Below are positions 37,898 through 48,098 of a stretch of 64,000 nucleotides of DNA, piece by piece (positions within the stretch are counted from its first letter, which is position 1; each line of letters begins with the position of its first letter). This stretch comes from Rickettsia canadensis str. McKiel. GTDB taxonomy: Bacteria; Pseudomonadota; Alphaproteobacteria; Rickettsiales; Rickettsiaceae. The position numbers were made by a program, and so were the translations under genes. Location: NCBI RefSeq assembly GCF_000014345.1, contig NC_009879.1:821501-885500 (forward strand). The letters run 5' to 3'. The notes under the pieces are model-generated. The model saw nothing but the letters and a program-made list of their open reading frames with translations, made no database searches and was not told the DNA's origin.

Positions 37898-39418
37898 ATG
37901 TTTATTCAAAACACCATATTTGCATTGCCACTCGCTAATTTTGAACTTGCTTTTGACCTTACCCCTCAAAATCAATTAATAGCATTAGCATTCTTAATTG
38001 TTACCACTATCTTAAATCTTTATACAATTTCTCAAAATAGAAAATTTGAGACGCTAATAGGTAGTTTATACTGTTTATCATCTATTATATGTGTATTGGC
38101 AGCTGATTTTATTTCTATGATCATTGCGTTTGAATTCATGACGATTTTTGCCTGCATAATTATTTTTTGTTACCAATTAAAGATAAAACCGGTACGCCAA
38201 TATTTTCTTACACATTTATTCAGTAGCGGGTTAATTTTAATTGGCATGACTCGTCTAATTCAAACAACAGGTAATACAACTTTTATCCCCTTAAATGAGT
38301 TAGTATACAATGCTGAATTACCTGCAATATTCATACTTGCAGGTTGTTTAATTAATGCCTCAGCGATTTTTGTAAACGGATGGGTTGTTAATTGCTATCC
38401 TATAGCTTCAAGTAGCGGTGTTGTATATTTAATTAGTTTTACTACTAAAGTTACTTTAATTATCATTTTAAAATTATTTAGTGGTCTTGAGATACTTAAG
38501 TTTTTTGGAATATCAATGATCATTTACGGGTTAGTATTTTCTCTAATTGAGAAAAACCTTAAACGATTGATATGTTATCTTACTGTATCACAGCTTGGTT
38601 TTATATTAACAGCTATTAGTATAAACTCACCTAGTATTGCTTATCTTATTACAAGTTTTATATTCATACATATATTATATAACGGACTATTTGCTTTATA
38701 TTTCACTTATATAGAAGATGAGTACAATATTAAAAATTACCAAGATCTTAAAACTACCACCAATCCTATTTTACTAATTGGATTTATAATTAGTATATTA
38801 ATATATACCTCTATACTACCTATTAGCTCTTCTTACATCAAAGATGAAATAGCTAATATTTTAAACGCAAATAATGTAATGCTATTTGCCAAGATAGTAA
38901 CTTGTACCGTGTTATTTCGGTTGTTGTTGGAAAGTATAGGTGATTTATCATACCACGACTTAATCGCGATATCTAGAAAAAAAATAAACAATGATAATAA
39001 ATATTTATGGATACTGCGATCAAGTCGTGGTATGATAAGTGTGGTCTACCTCTCTTTCTGCATCATAACTTTATGCGTATGTTTATTCTATCCTGTTCAA
39101 ATACCACATACTGCTAACTTCAAGCTAGTCATTCCTGCAATCTCGCTATTATTAGCTTTAATATTTAGAAAAATACCACGTATTTCAACACAACACATCA
39201 ATCTTGACTTATATCAATATATTGAAAAACTTATATATTTTAGTATCGCTAAATATAAAGAAACTGCAGACAATAACGAAGATACAGAAGAATATCTTAA
39301 TTTTAAAGTTATTTGGGTTAACATTTTAAGTAAAATATTTGCTTGGCATAATCAACAAACTGCTATATTTATTGTATTATTTCTATTAATTAGTTTGATT
39401 TTAACATTGCAATATTAA
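37898..39418 (+). CDS. Mrp D-like proton-conducting membrane protein (third), with an in-frame palindromic insertion
   Basis: A 506-residue polytopic NuoN/MrpD-family protein. Early helices show the conserved Glu (ADFISMIIAFEFMTIFACII). The channel region is atypical: VNGWVVNCYPIASSSGVVYL replaces the usual Lys/Pro-His segment, followed by SFTTKVTLIIILK. Residues about 350-381 (SYHDLIAISRKKINNDNKYL and a short tail) are encoded by a palindromic repeat at 38945-39038 and form a hydrophilic loop between helices. The reading frame passes through without a stop. Cotranscribed position at the end of the antiporter cluster, six bases before ptrB. Confidence 0.85.
   Translation: MFIQNTIFALPLANFELAFDLTPQNQLIALAFLIVTTILNLYTISQNRKFETLIGSLYCLSSIICVLAADFISMIIAFEFMTIFACIIIFCYQLKIKPVRQYFLTHLFSSGLILIGMTRLIQTTGNTTFIPLNELVYNAELPAIFILAGCLINASAIFVNGWVVNCYPIASSSGVVYLISFTTKVTLIIILKLFSGLEILKFFGISMIIYGLVFSLIEKNLKRLICYLTVSQLGFILTAISINSPSIAYLITSFIFIHILYNGLFALYFTYIEDEYNIKNYQDLKTTTNPILLIGFIISILIYTSILPISSSYIKDEIANILNANNVMLFAKIVTCTVLFRLLLESIGDLSYHDLIAISRKKINNDNKYLWILRSSRGMISVVYLSFCIITLCVCLFYPVQIPHTANFKLVIPAISLLLALIFRKIPRISTQHINLDLYQYIEKLIYFSIAKYKETADNNEDTEEYLNFKVIWVNILSKIFAWHNQQTAIFIVLFLLISLILTLQY
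38945..39038. repeat. Palindromic repeat inside the third antiporter gene
   Basis: The left arm (38945-38973) begins TTATCATACCACGACTTAAT and the right arm (39010-39038) ends CAAGTCGTGGTATGATAA. Over 29 bases they match at 26 positions. The centre is AT-rich. The arms carry the same TCATACCACGACTTGATCGC signature as intergenic copies (for example near 13666), here within an open reading frame. Confidence 0.92.
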
Positions 39419-39424
39419 TTACAT

Positions 39425-41479
39425 ATGAAACCACCAGTAACAGATAAACAAAATTATAGCTTTGAGCTTCATGGACAAATAATAAACGATGATTATCACT
39501 GGTTGCGTGATCCTAAATGGCCAAAGGTAGAAGACTCTAAAATTTTAGATTATTTAGAAGCCGAGAATAAATATACTGAAAATTTCTTTGCTGATCTGCA
39601 AAAAGATAAGGAAAAGATTTTTGAAGAATTAAAAGGACGGATCAAATTAGATGACGAATCGGTTTATGTTAAGAAAAAAGATTATTACTATTATACAAGA
39701 GTAGAGGGGGATAAAAATTATCCGATATATTGCAGAAAATATAATAATATTAATGCTCCTGAAGAAGTAATATTAGATGCTAACCTTCTTGCTCCAAATG
39801 GTGGTTTTACTGATGTTGCCAAAGTTGCAATGTCACCTGATCACAATCTAATGGCTTATAGCGTTAATTTTACAGGTAACGAAAAATACGATATCAAAAT
39901 ATACAATCTTAAAGAACAAAAATACCTATCTGATAATGTAAAGGATATTGCTCCTACGATAACTTGGCATGAAAAATTAAACGGCTTTTTCTATATTACT
40001 ATTAATGATAATCAACGTTGGGATAAAGTAATGTTTCATCGTTTAGGTGAAGATGTTTCTCAGGACAAATTAATATTCGAGGTAAAAAACCCTCTTCATT
40101 TCATTAGTAGCAAGAAATCAGCAAGTCGTGAATATATTTTTATAAACTCAGGTGATCATAATGAAAATGAAATTTACGTAATTGCTATGCAGGATGATCA
40201 TTTCACGCCTAAACTAGTACGACCTGCACAAAATAAAATATTCTATGAAATAGAACATGAAAGCGATTATTTTTATATTAAAACTAATTATAAAGCTAAA
40301 AATTTCCATATTGTAAAGCTGCCAGTAAATAATTTTGAAAACACTAGCCTAGATGATATTTATATTACCGAAGAACAGGATAAATATTTAAAAAGCTTTA
40401 ATATTACAAGTAATTATTTAATCTTAAATTATCGTGACCAAGGTTTACCGCTAATTAAAATAAAGCAATTCAAAAATCTACAAGAAAAAATAATTCATTT
40501 TCCCGACGAAATTTTCGAAGCAAGTAGTTTTTCTACAAACTTTGAGGAAGACGATATCAGGGTACATTACTCTTCTCTAGCAAGACCAAGTACCACTTAT
40601 AGCTACGATTTTGACAACAATCAATTAACGATATTAAAGCAGCAGGAAATACCTTCAGGCTTTAATCCGGAGGAGTATAAAGTAGAGAGAATATTTGCAG
40701 ATAGTGATGACGTAAAAGTACCGATTACTTTATTCTATAAAAAATCTTTATTTAAAAAAGACAACTCAAACCCTTTATATCTAATGGGATACGGAGCTTA
40801 CGGAATTAGCATACCTGTCAATTTTAGAAATATGGCAGTAACCCTTGCCGATCGCGGCTTTATTTACGCAGTTGCTCATATTAGAGGCGGTGATGATCTA
40901 GGTCATGATTGGTATGAAGCAGCGAAGTTTTTAACTAAAAAAAGAACCTTTGAAGATTTCATAGCTTGTAGTAGAACTTTAATTCAAGAGAAATATACAA
41001 GCAAACAAAATATAGTCATAATGAGCGGTAGTGCCGGCGGTATGCTAATCGGTTATGTACTTAATGAAAAACCGGAAATCTATAAAGCGGCAATCGCTCA
41101 TGTACCATTTGTAGACGTGCTAAGTACCATGCTTGATGAGAGTTTACCGCTAACTCTCTTGGAATATAATGAGTGGGGTAATCCGAAAGAAAAAGAATAT
41201 TTTGAATATATTAAATCTTACTCTCCTTATAATAACATAAAAGCACAAAACTACCCTGCTCTATTCATTACTTGTGGCATATCCGACCCACGTGTAGGTT
41301 ATTGGGAACCTGCTAAATGGGTAGCAAAATTACGAGAGCTAAAAACGGACAATAACCCATTATTATTAAAAATAAATATGTATACAGGACATACCGGTTC
41401 TGCCAGCCGTTTTGATTATCTGAAAGAAACAGCTGACGAATTAGTATTTATTTTTAGAGTGTTTAATGTGGAAATTTAA
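39425..41479 (+). CDS. ptrB: Oligopeptidase B (protease II)
   Basis: A 684-residue serine peptidase of the prolyl oligopeptidase family (S9A) that cleaves short peptides after basic residues. The N-terminal beta-propeller (about 70-400) is followed by the alpha/beta-hydrolase domain. The nucleophile is in MSGSAGGMLIGYV. YGAYGISIPVNFR and HIRGGDDLGHDWYEAAKF form the usual oxyanion and substrate region, and the catalytic His is in the MYTGHTGSASRF segment near the C-terminus. Length matches the family. Probably cytosolic. It begins six bases after the antiporter gene. Confidence 0.95.
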   Translation: MKPPVTDKQNYSFELHGQIINDDYHWLRDPKWPKVEDSKILDYLEAENKYTENFFADLQKDKEKIFEELKGRIKLDDESVYVKKKDYYYYTRVEGDKNYPIYCRKYNNINAPEEVILDANLLAPNGGFTDVAKVAMSPDHNLMAYSVNFTGNEKYDIKIYNLKEQKYLSDNVKDIAPTITWHEKLNGFFYITINDNQRWDKVMFHRLGEDVSQDKLIFEVKNPLHFISSKKSASREYIFINSGDHNENEIYVIAMQDDHFTPKLVRPAQNKIFYEIEHESDYFYIKTNYKAKNFHIVKLPVNNFENTSLDDIYITEEQDKYLKSFNITSNYLILNYRDQGLPLIKIKQFKNLQEKIIHFPDEIFEASSFSTNFEEDDIRVHYSSLARPSTTYSYDFDNNQLTILKQQEIPSGFNPEEYKVERIFADSDDVKVPITLFYKKSLFKKDNSNPLYLMGYGAYGISIPVNFRNMAVTLADRGFIYAVAHIRGGDDLGHDWYEAAKFLTKKRTFEDFIACSRTLIQEKYTSKQNIVIMSGSAGGMLIGYVLNEKPEIYKAAIAHVPFVDVLSTMLDESLPLTLLEYNEWGNPKEKEYFEYIKSYSPYNNIKAQNYPALFITCGISDPRVGYWEPAKWVAKLRELKTDNNPLLLKINMYTGHTGSASRFDYLKETADELVFIFRVFNVEI

Positions 41480-41486
41480 GAAGTAT

Positions 41487-41632
41487 ATGTCATTCATGTG
41501 TAGAGGCACGACGAATCCATTTATCCCCAACGTCATACTGTGGCTTAACCGTGGCATCCAGAAATATAACTTTCAGTGTATACTTTTGACATTTTAACTG
41601 GACCACGGGTCAAACCACGAGGTGACAATGGA
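41487..41632. repeat. Palindromic repeat between ptrB and rodA
   Basis: Positions 41530-41628 carry arms ACGTCATACTGTGGCTTAAC and GGGTCAAACCACGAGGTGACA with inner GCATCCAG and CTGGACC. Same group as at 5611. A fragment ATGTCATTCATGTG precedes it. No coding content. Confidence 0.75.
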
Positions 41633-41664
41633 AGAACTTAGTAACAATTACCTAATATAAACCA

Positions 41665-42765
41665 ATGCATAAAAATTATCTAGAACAATTACAAAAATTA
41701 CCGATTACTTTAATTGTACTAATTAGCTTAATTTGCTGCATTGGTTTCATTGTGCTGTATTCTGCAGCAAATAGCAATTTGCATCCTTGGGCTTACAAAC
41801 AAATGATAAATTTTTGTATATTCTTGCCCTTAGCTATTATTATTGCATTAATTAATTTGCGGATAATCTTTAGATTATCGTATATCTTTTATTTTTGCGT
41901 ACTGGCTTTACTAGTAGCCGTAGAGCTTTTCGGCTCGACTGCCATGGGTGGTAAAAGGTGGATCGATATCGGTATAGTTAAACTTCAACCTTCCGAACCA
42001 ATAAAAATCGCTGTTGTATTAATGCTTGCTAGATATTTTCATTCACTAACAATTGACGATCTTACAAAACTTTATAAAGTTATTATACCGATAATAGGAG
42101 TTTTAATACCGACTTGTCTAATAATTAGAGAGCCAGATCTAGGTACAGGAATAATTGTTTTAATTGTTTCGGCAATTATATTATTTGCAGCAGGTTTTAG
42201 AATAAAATATTTTATCATACTAGGCCTTGCTGCTCTTGTTAGCCTGCCTATTGCTTGGAATATGATGTATGATTATCAAAAAAAACGTGTGCTGGTTTTT
42301 TTAGATCCGGAACATGATCCACTCGGTGCTGGCTATAATATTATTCAATCCAAAATCGCTATAGGTTCAGGTAGCTTATGTGGACGCGGTTTAAATCAAG
42401 GTAGTCAAAGCCATTTAGATTTTCTTCCCGAACATCAAACTGATTTTATCTTTGCTACCTTTGCTGAAGAATTCGGCTTTATAGGAGGAATGTTTTTATT
42501 AATATTATATTTTGCACTTATAACTATTTCTTTATCAATTGCCACAAATTGCCGAGAGATTTTTAGTAAATTAATGGTAATAGGTATCACTTCAATTTTA
42601 TTTAGTCACGTATTTATTAATATAGCTATGGTGATGGGCTTACTTCCAGTAGTAGGAGTACCTCTACCGTTTATTTCTTACGGCGGGACAATGATTGCAT
42701 CTATGCTAATCGGTTTTGGACTTGTAATGAATGCTCAGGTACACAGACATACAACTTTAAACTAA
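41665..42765 (+). CDS. rodA: Rod-shape peptidoglycan polymerase RodA
   Basis: A 366-residue SEDS-family membrane protein with about ten helices. It polymerises glycan strands with a class B penicillin-binding protein during side-wall growth. Landmarks: SAANSNLHPWAYKQM, GGKRWIDIGIVKLQPSEPIK, REPDLGTG (with the catalytic Asp of the family in EPDLG), FLPEHQTDFIFATFAEEFG and the C-terminal LPFISYGGT. Length is normal. mrdA is not adjacent in the window. Also named mrdB. Confidence 0.96.
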   Translation: MHKNYLEQLQKLPITLIVLISLICCIGFIVLYSAANSNLHPWAYKQMINFCIFLPLAIIIALINLRIIFRLSYIFYFCVLALLVAVELFGSTAMGGKRWIDIGIVKLQPSEPIKIAVVLMLARYFHSLTIDDLTKLYKVIIPIIGVLIPTCLIIREPDLGTGIIVLIVSAIILFAAGFRIKYFIILGLAALVSLPIAWNMMYDYQKKRVLVFLDPEHDPLGAGYNIIQSKIAIGSGSLCGRGLNQGSQSHLDFLPEHQTDFIFATFAEEFGFIGGMFLLILYFALITISLSIATNCREIFSKLMVIGITSILFSHVFINIAMVMGLLPVVGVPLPFISYGGTMIASMLIGFGLVMNAQVHRHTTLN

Positions 42766-43361
42766 ATGCAATTATATCTATAAAAAATTAATTTTTATAA
42801 AAAAAACTATTCTAGACTACAAAAAGGAGCAAAGAAGCTTAACAGAGCAATTATACATGTACTTTATTTTTAGTTTAACCAAGCCCATACTTATTGAACC
42901 ACGTAAGTTCTGTAACTGAGATTTTTATAATCCAAATTCTTACCATCTTATCTTACTTAGAACTGATGTAGCTTCAGCAATAATAGATAGGATTTTTAAT
43001 CCTTTGGTATTTTAACAACTATCATTTTGCTTTATTAGCTGCTTTAGCTTCTACTTTCTGCTTCAACTTATACTTTGATATTTTTGCTTATACATAGTTG
43101 AAAAACTAGTAAGAATAATGGCAAAAGTTAAATAATGAAGAAGCAGTTCAAATCCCGATTTCTACAACCTTTTAATCAATAGCAAACTACATAAGTAATT
43201 TGCTATTGGCAATAGATAAGGCTAATTAGCTCGAAAAAACTACATATAACTCGGTACCACAATATAGAATTGTTACGTAGATATCGAATCTTCACGACGA
43301 GCATTTGCTCAAAACTTGGCAATCTAGAAAAAGTAATAAAAAATGCTAAAAACTTTTGATT
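42766..43361. other. AT-rich non-coding spacer with repeat and possible tRNA scraps
   Basis: About 595 bases with no coding frame. Near 43150 the phrase GTTCAAATCCCGATTTCTAC resembles a tRNA T-arm, but no matching acceptor or anticodon arm is present. The repeat at 43285-43330 lies at its right end. Otherwise I see nothing. Confidence 0.4.
43285..43330. repeat. Dispersed repeat, 'gagcatttgctc' family, copy 2
   Basis: CGACGAGCATTTGCTCAAAA followed by TTGGCAATCTAG, a diverged partner of the copy at 612-651. Same orientation. It lies just downstream of tRNA-Val with respect to the tRNA's strand. Confidence 0.55.
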
Positions 43362-43436
43362 GGTGGGCGATGAGAGATTCGAACTCCCGACACTCTCGGT
43401 GTAAACGAGATACTCTACCAGCTGAGCTAATCGCCC
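43362..43436 (-). tRNA. tRNA-Val (anticodon TAC)
   Basis: 75 bases including the encoded CCA. The acceptor stem GGGCGAT pairs with ATCGCCC; the D-arm has AGCTCAGCTGGTAGAG. The anticodon loop TTTACAC, flanked by TCTCG and CGAGA, gives UAC. The T-arm holds GTTCGAA. All stems pair. Confidence 0.97.
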
Positions 43437-43543
43437 ATATTTTTTATTAATTAGTAAAATAACATTATTCTCATTAATAAGAAGTATGTATCAATACTTA
43501 GCAAATTTTTATTAGTTTTTGCTTTTAAATTAGCTATAAAGTA

Positions 43544-43816
43544 TTATTTACTTTTATCCATACTTTGTATTTGTCTTGATAATCTGCTGATTTTTCTTGA
43601 GGCAGTATTTAATTTAATTATATTTTTTTTCACACCTTGCATTATCTTAGATTGAGCAACAGATAAAGCTAAGTTAGCATTTTCTTTATTACCAAGACTG
43701 ATTTCATTTACAACTTTCTTTATAAAAGTTTTTATTGCACTAGATCTTTTCTTATTGATTAGAGTTCTTTTTACTGTTTGCCTAGCAGCTTTTTTTGCTG
43801 AAGAATGATTAGCCAT
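43544..43816 (-). CDS. rpsT: 30S ribosomal protein S20
   Basis: 90 residues, begins [20 protein letters not shown], the typical S20 opening, with two long basic helices binding 16S rRNA. It follows rplQ after 18 bases on the same strand, so it sits at the tail of the ribosomal superoperon, an uncommon position for this usually separate gene. Frame intact. Confidence 0.97.
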   Translation of the reverse strand: MANHSSAKKAARQTVKRTLINKKRSSAIKTFIKKVVNEISLGNKENANLALSVAQSKIMQGVKKNIIKLNTASRKISRLSRQIQSMDKSK

Positions 43817-43834
43817 TACTGAGTTCCCTTACAT

Positions 43835-44245
43835 TTAATTTTTAGTATCTTCATTAACATCTTGCTTGATATTTCCTTTAGCATTAACATCTCTATCTAT
43901 AAATTCAATATATGCTATCGGTGCTAAATCACCATAACGAAATCCAGCTTTTATTATTCTAGTATAACCACCAGGTCTATCTTTATATCTAGTACCTAAA
44001 ATATTTATAAGCTTTTCTACTGCTTTTTTATCTTTTATTTTTGATAAAACGCTTCTTCTTACCGCCAAATCAGCTTTTTTAGCTTTAGTGATTAGAGTTT
44101 CAATGTAAGACCTTAATTCCTTAGCTTTTGGTAGAGTAGTTTTAATTTGTTCATGGGATATAAGTGCTACAGCCATATTAGCAAGCATTGCTTGCCTATG
44201 ACTACTTGTTACATTTAACTTTCTACCTTTAATTTTATGTCGCAT
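43835..44245 (-). CDS. rplQ: 50S ribosomal protein L17
   Basis: 136 residues. The core [20 protein letters not shown] and the later [20 protein letters not shown] identify L17, located near the exit tunnel. It ends the classical alpha operon after rpoA with a 12-base gap. A hydrophilic tail ([18 protein letters not shown]) extends the C-terminus compared with the shortest homologues. Confidence 0.97.
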   Translation of the reverse strand: MRHKIKGRKLNVTSSHRQAMLANMAVALISHEQIKTTLPKAKELRSYIETLITKAKKADLAVRRSVLSKIKDKKAVEKLINILGTRYKDRPGGYTRIIKAGFRYGDLAPIAYIEFIDRDVNAKGNIKQDVNEDTKN

Positions 44246-44257
44246 TTTTATTAGTCC

Positions 44258-45280
44258 TTAATTATCAGAATCTTCATAACGTTTAGATAATTCCTGAATA
44301 TTTTCTGGTGGCCAATCTGGTACATCCATACCAAATCTTAAATTTAATTTTGCCAATATTTCCTTAATCTCATTTAAAGATTTTCTACCAAAATTTGGAG
44401 TTCTCAGCATATCGGCTTCTGTTCTTTTTACTAAATCCCCTATATATATTATATTATCATTTTTCAAACAATTTGCTGATCTAACTGATAATTCCAATTC
44501 ATCAACTCTCTTAAGTAAATAAGGTGAAAATGGTAAAGCATCAGTTTTAACTTGCTTATCTTCTTCCTGTTCTTCAAAAGAAATAAATAATTGTAATTGC
44601 TCTTGTAAGATACGTGCAGCTAACCCTACAGCCATCTCAGGTAATAAATCACCGTTAGTTTCAACAAACATAATTAATTTATCATAGTCGGTAACCTGAC
44701 CTACCCTAGTATTTTCTACCTTATAAGTAACACTCTTTACCGGATTAAATAAAGCATCTATAGCTATTTCACCAATCGGTAAATTATCCGCATAACTATT
44801 TGTGCTCAGTACGTATCCTTTACCAACCTTACAAGTTAACTCCATTTCAAGCTGCTTGTTCTTAGCTAGATTACAAATGACATGATCCGGATTCAGTATT
44901 TCTACATCATGCCCTGTTTCAATCATACCGGCCGTTACAACACAAGGTCCTATTGCTTTTAACTTTATGATACGTTTTTCCGCAACATACATTTTTACTT
45001 CAATACCTTTAATGTTTAAAATCATTTCCGATACATCTTCTTTTACACCAGGTATAGCAGAAAATTCATGTTCTATAGCAGGGATTTTTATAGAAGTGAT
45101 AGCCGCTCCTTGTAAAGAAGAAAGTAATACTCTTCTCATAGCATTACCTAAAGTTAAACCAAAACCTCTTTCTAAAGGTTCAACTACAATTTTAGCTTTA
45201 TTATTAGTTTCCGAAACATTTTCATAAGCGACTTTATTCGGCTTTATTAAAGCATTCCAATTTTTACTTAACGATAACAT
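44258..45280 (-). CDS. rpoA: DNA-directed RNA polymerase subunit alpha
   Basis: 340 residues. The N-terminal assembly domain contains [20 protein letters not shown]. The C-terminal domain, which binds UP elements and activators, contains [20 protein letters not shown] and [20 protein letters not shown]. Length is typical of alphaproteobacteria. It lies between rpsK (18-base gap) and rplQ, the standard alpha-operon position. Confidence 0.98.
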
Positions 45281-45298
45281 TTAATACCTATGATTCTC

Positions 45299-45682
45299 TT
45301 ATACCCTTCTTCTTTTTGGCGGTCTTACTCCATTGTGAGCAATTGATGATACATCTAAAATTGATGTAACTACAAAATTTTGTCCGAATAAAGCTCTCAT
45401 TGCCGATTCACGCTGAGCTCCAGGTCCTCCAATCCTAATAGAAATAGTTTTTAGTCCATATTCTTTTGCTTTTTCTGATGCTCTATCAATTGTTACTTGA
45501 GCTGCATAAGGTGTTGCTTTTCTTGCCCCTTTAAACCCATTACTTCCTGCTGATGCAGAAGAGATAGTATTACCTTGAATATCAGTAAATGTTACTATAG
45601 TATTATTAAATGATGCTCGGATATGCACAACACCAAGAGTGATAGTTTTTTTCTTTTTCTTAACTTTAATCGTCTGATTCAT
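45299..45682 (-). CDS. rpsK: 30S ribosomal protein S11
   Basis: 127 residues. [40 protein letters not shown] and the C-terminal [15 protein letters not shown] are diagnostic of S11, which forms part of the platform near the mRNA exit. The start follows rpsM after 23 bases. A poly-Lys N-terminus (KVKKKKKTI) is normal for the family. Confidence 0.98.
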   Translation of the reverse strand: MNQTIKVKKKKKTITLGVVHIRASFNNTIVTFTDIQGNTISSASAGSNGFKGARKATPYAAQVTIDRASEKAKEYGLKTISIRIGGPGAQRESAMRALFGQNFVVTSILDVSSIAHNGVRPPKRRRV

Positions 45683-45705
45683 TTTTATACTCTATACCTA
45701 AACTA

Positions 45706-46083
45706 TTATTTTACAGCTTTTTTCTTTCCGGCTATTGCAACAGCTTTACCTTTTCTAGTTCGAGCATTAGAATGCGTGTTCTGTCCTCTTACCGGCAATT
45801 TACGTATATGTCTAAGCCCTTGGTAACATCTTATATCTTTCTTCTTCTTAATATTAAGCGTAACTTCTCGCCTTAAATCACCTTCAACTTTATATTCACT
45901 TTCAATAATATTACGTAAGCTTATTAATTCTTGATCCGTAAGTTCTTTAACTTTTTTATCTTTCGATATTTTTGCTTTACTACAAATCTCTGCTGCCATA
46001 GTAGGCCCAAGACCGTAAATGTAAGTTAAACTCACAACTAAACGTTTATTATCGGGAACATTAACACTTGCAATTCTTGCCAC
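45706..46083 (-). CDS. rpsM: 30S ribosomal protein S13 (GTG start)
   Basis: 125 residues from a GTG at 46081-46083: (M)[20 protein letters not shown], the conserved S13 beginning. A GGAG ribosome-binding site lies seven bases before this GTG. A longer in-frame ATG start exists (46141-46143) but adds an N-terminus absent from the family, so I reject it. The C-terminus ends in the usual basic tail ([20 protein letters not shown]). S13 contacts the P-site tRNA and the 50S subunit. Confidence 0.95.
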   Translation of the reverse strand: MARIASVNVPDNKRLVVSLTYIYGLGPTMAAEICSKAKISKDKKVKELTDQELISLRNIIESEYKVEGDLRREVTLNIKKKKDIRCYQGLRHIRKLPVRGQNTHSNARTRKGKAVAIAGKKKAVK

Positions 46084-46139
46084 AAATAATCTCCAAATTT
46101 TACTAGTCACTAAAAATAATATAAAAATCTTTAATAAAG

Positions 46140-46778
46140 TCAATTTATTTTTAGTATTTTCTGTATATCAATTTCTATTTCTTGTTCATTTTTACTTCCA
46201 TTAACTATATAAAAATGACCACTATTTTTATAATAATCTATTAACGGATATGTTTCTGTTTTATATACTTTTATCCTTTTTTTTATTACTTCTTCAGTAT
46301 CGTCTTTTCTATAATCAAATGTACTTGAACCACAAACATCACATACACTGTCAGTTTTAGGCTGTAAGAAGTAACTATTATATATTTTACCGCAATTTTT
46401 ACAACTATATCTTCCCAAAACTCTTTTAATTAATAATTCATCTAAAATATCAAAATATATTATTTTAATTTTTTCTGTAATAAATGACTCAAAGAATTGC
46501 GCTTGCTCTAAATTACGCGGATATCCATCTAATATATAACCATTTTTATATTCAGAGGATAATAAAAAATTTTTGATTACTTGATTAACTATTTCATTAG
46601 GTATAAGCTCTCCTTGCCTAACATAATTATTAATTAATTCTGCTTCACTAGTTGATGTTTTTATAATTGTTCTAAATATATCACCAATTGCTATATGTGG
46701 TACATTAATTTTTTTAGCTATCTTTTTTCCTTGTGTTCCCTTGCCGGCTCCTGGAGGACCTAAAAAAATTACTATCAC
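46140..46778 (-). CDS. adk: Adenylate kinase
   Basis: 212 residues; converts AMP and ATP to two ADP. The P-loop GPPGAGKGT is at residues 7-15, the AMP-binding segment is [13 protein letters not shown], and the LID has a four-cysteine zinc site (CKNCGKIYN and CDVCG). It lies between secY and rpsM, an arrangement common in many bacteria but without rpmJ or infA. Rickettsia imports host ATP, so the enzyme balances imported nucleotides; that last point is general knowledge, not seen here. Confidence 0.97.
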
Positions 46779-46793
46779 TACTTAAGCTCATTT

Positions 46794-48095
46794 TTAATTT
46801 TTTAATTTTACTTTCTTCATTAAACCTTCATACTTACTACTAAATAAGTGAGTTTGAATCTGAGTCATAGTATCAAGTACCACATTCACTACAATTAAAA
46901 AACTTGTACCTCCTAAAGAAAGAGAGATTACATACTTATTCATTAATAGCTCCGGAATTACACATATTACACTTAAATACATCCCCCCTATAACGGTAAG
47001 CCTTGTAAGTATATAATCAAAATAATCAGACGTATTTTTTCCTGGTCTTTTACCAGGAATATAAGCACCGTATTTTCTTAAATTATTAGCAGTTTCTTCA
47101 GAATTAAATACTATTGCAGTATAAAAAAAACTAAAAAATATAATTAATGCTACATACAATAAAATATATACGGGTTTGCCATGCCCTAAATAATAAGTAA
47201 GCATACCCATAGTTTCTGAATTACTATTAGAAAAATTAGCAAGCGTAGCAGGGAATAGTAAAATTGAACTAGCAAATATTGGAGGTATTACACCCGAAGT
47301 ATTTAATTTAAGAGGCATATGCGTTGTTTCTCCCCCATAAATTTTATTGCCTACTTGTCTTTTAGGATACTGAACCAATAATTTTCTTTGGGCTTTTTCA
47401 AAAAAAATAATTATAGCTATTAATACAACTACTCCAATACAAACAGCGATCGCTATTAAAGGTGATAAGGCTCCTTTTCTTGATAATTCAAACATACTAA
47501 TAATAGCACTAGGTACTCCCGAAACTATACCTATAAATATAATTAAAGATGTACCGTTACCTATTCCACGTTGCGTAATTTGTTCCCCTAACCACATTAA
47601 TAGCATGGTGCCTACAACCAAAGTAATTACGGTTGTAACTCTAAAGAAAAAACCCGCTAAAATTACTACAGGACCGGTATTTGTTACAATTGACTCTAAA
47701 CTTATAGCAACCCCATAGGCCTGAAAAGAAGCAAACAGAACTGTTAAATATCTCGATAACTGATTTACTTTCCTTTTACCAACTTCCCCTTCTTTTTTTA
47801 AATTTTCCAAAGGTTTATATGCAACTGACATTAATTGGATAATAATTGAGGCGGTAATATACGGCATAATTGCTAAAGCAAAAACAGACATCCTACCTAG
47901 CGATCCTCCAGATAGCATATTGAACATTCCGAGTATTCCGGATTGATTCTTTTCAGCTACACTACTTAAAGCAATTGAATCTATACCGGGTATAGGTATA
48001 AAAGAGCCAAATCTACATACTATAAGAATGAGAATAGTAAAAACAACGCGACTAACTAAATCATTGCCGGACTTTTGAGAAAAATTTTGACCCAT
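46794..48095 (-). CDS. secY: Protein translocase subunit SecY
   Basis: 433 residues, ten membrane helices forming the protein-conducting channel with SecE and SecG. Landmarks: [32 protein letters not shown] (the plug and helix 2 region), [12 protein letters not shown] and [17 protein letters not shown] near the cytosolic loop. It starts three bases after rplO, the spc-operon position. The frame is intact. Confidence 0.98.
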   Translation of the reverse strand: MGQNFSQKSGNDLVSRVVFTILILIVCRFGSFIPIPGIDSIALSSVAEKNQSGILGMFNMLSGGSLGRMSVFALAIMPYITASIIIQLMSVAYKPLENLKKEGEVGKRKVNQLSRYLTVLFASFQAYGVAISLESIVTNTGPVVILAGFFFRVTTVITLVVGTMLLMWLGEQITQRGIGNGTSLIIFIGIVSGVPSAIISMFELSRKGALSPLIAIAVCIGVVVLIAIIIFFEKAQRKLLVQYPKRQVGNKIYGGETTHMPLKLNTSGVIPPIFASSILLFPATLANFSNSNSETMGMLTYYLGHGKPVYILLYVALIIFFSFFYTAIVFNSEETANNLRKYGAYIPGKRPGKNTSDYFDYILTRLTVIGGMYLSVICVIPELLMNKYVISLSLGGTSFLIVVNVVLDTMTQIQTHLFSSKYEGLMKKVKLKN

Positions 48096-48098
48096 ATA

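Noticed and set aside
43140..43200. Possible tRNA fragment with GTTCAAATCCCG
   Set aside because: Only a T-arm-like phrase is present; no cloverleaf can be formed.
46084..46143. Upstream ATG for rpsM adding 20 residues
   Set aside because: The conserved S13 N-terminus starts at the GTG at 46083, which has a GGAG site; the extension has no family support.
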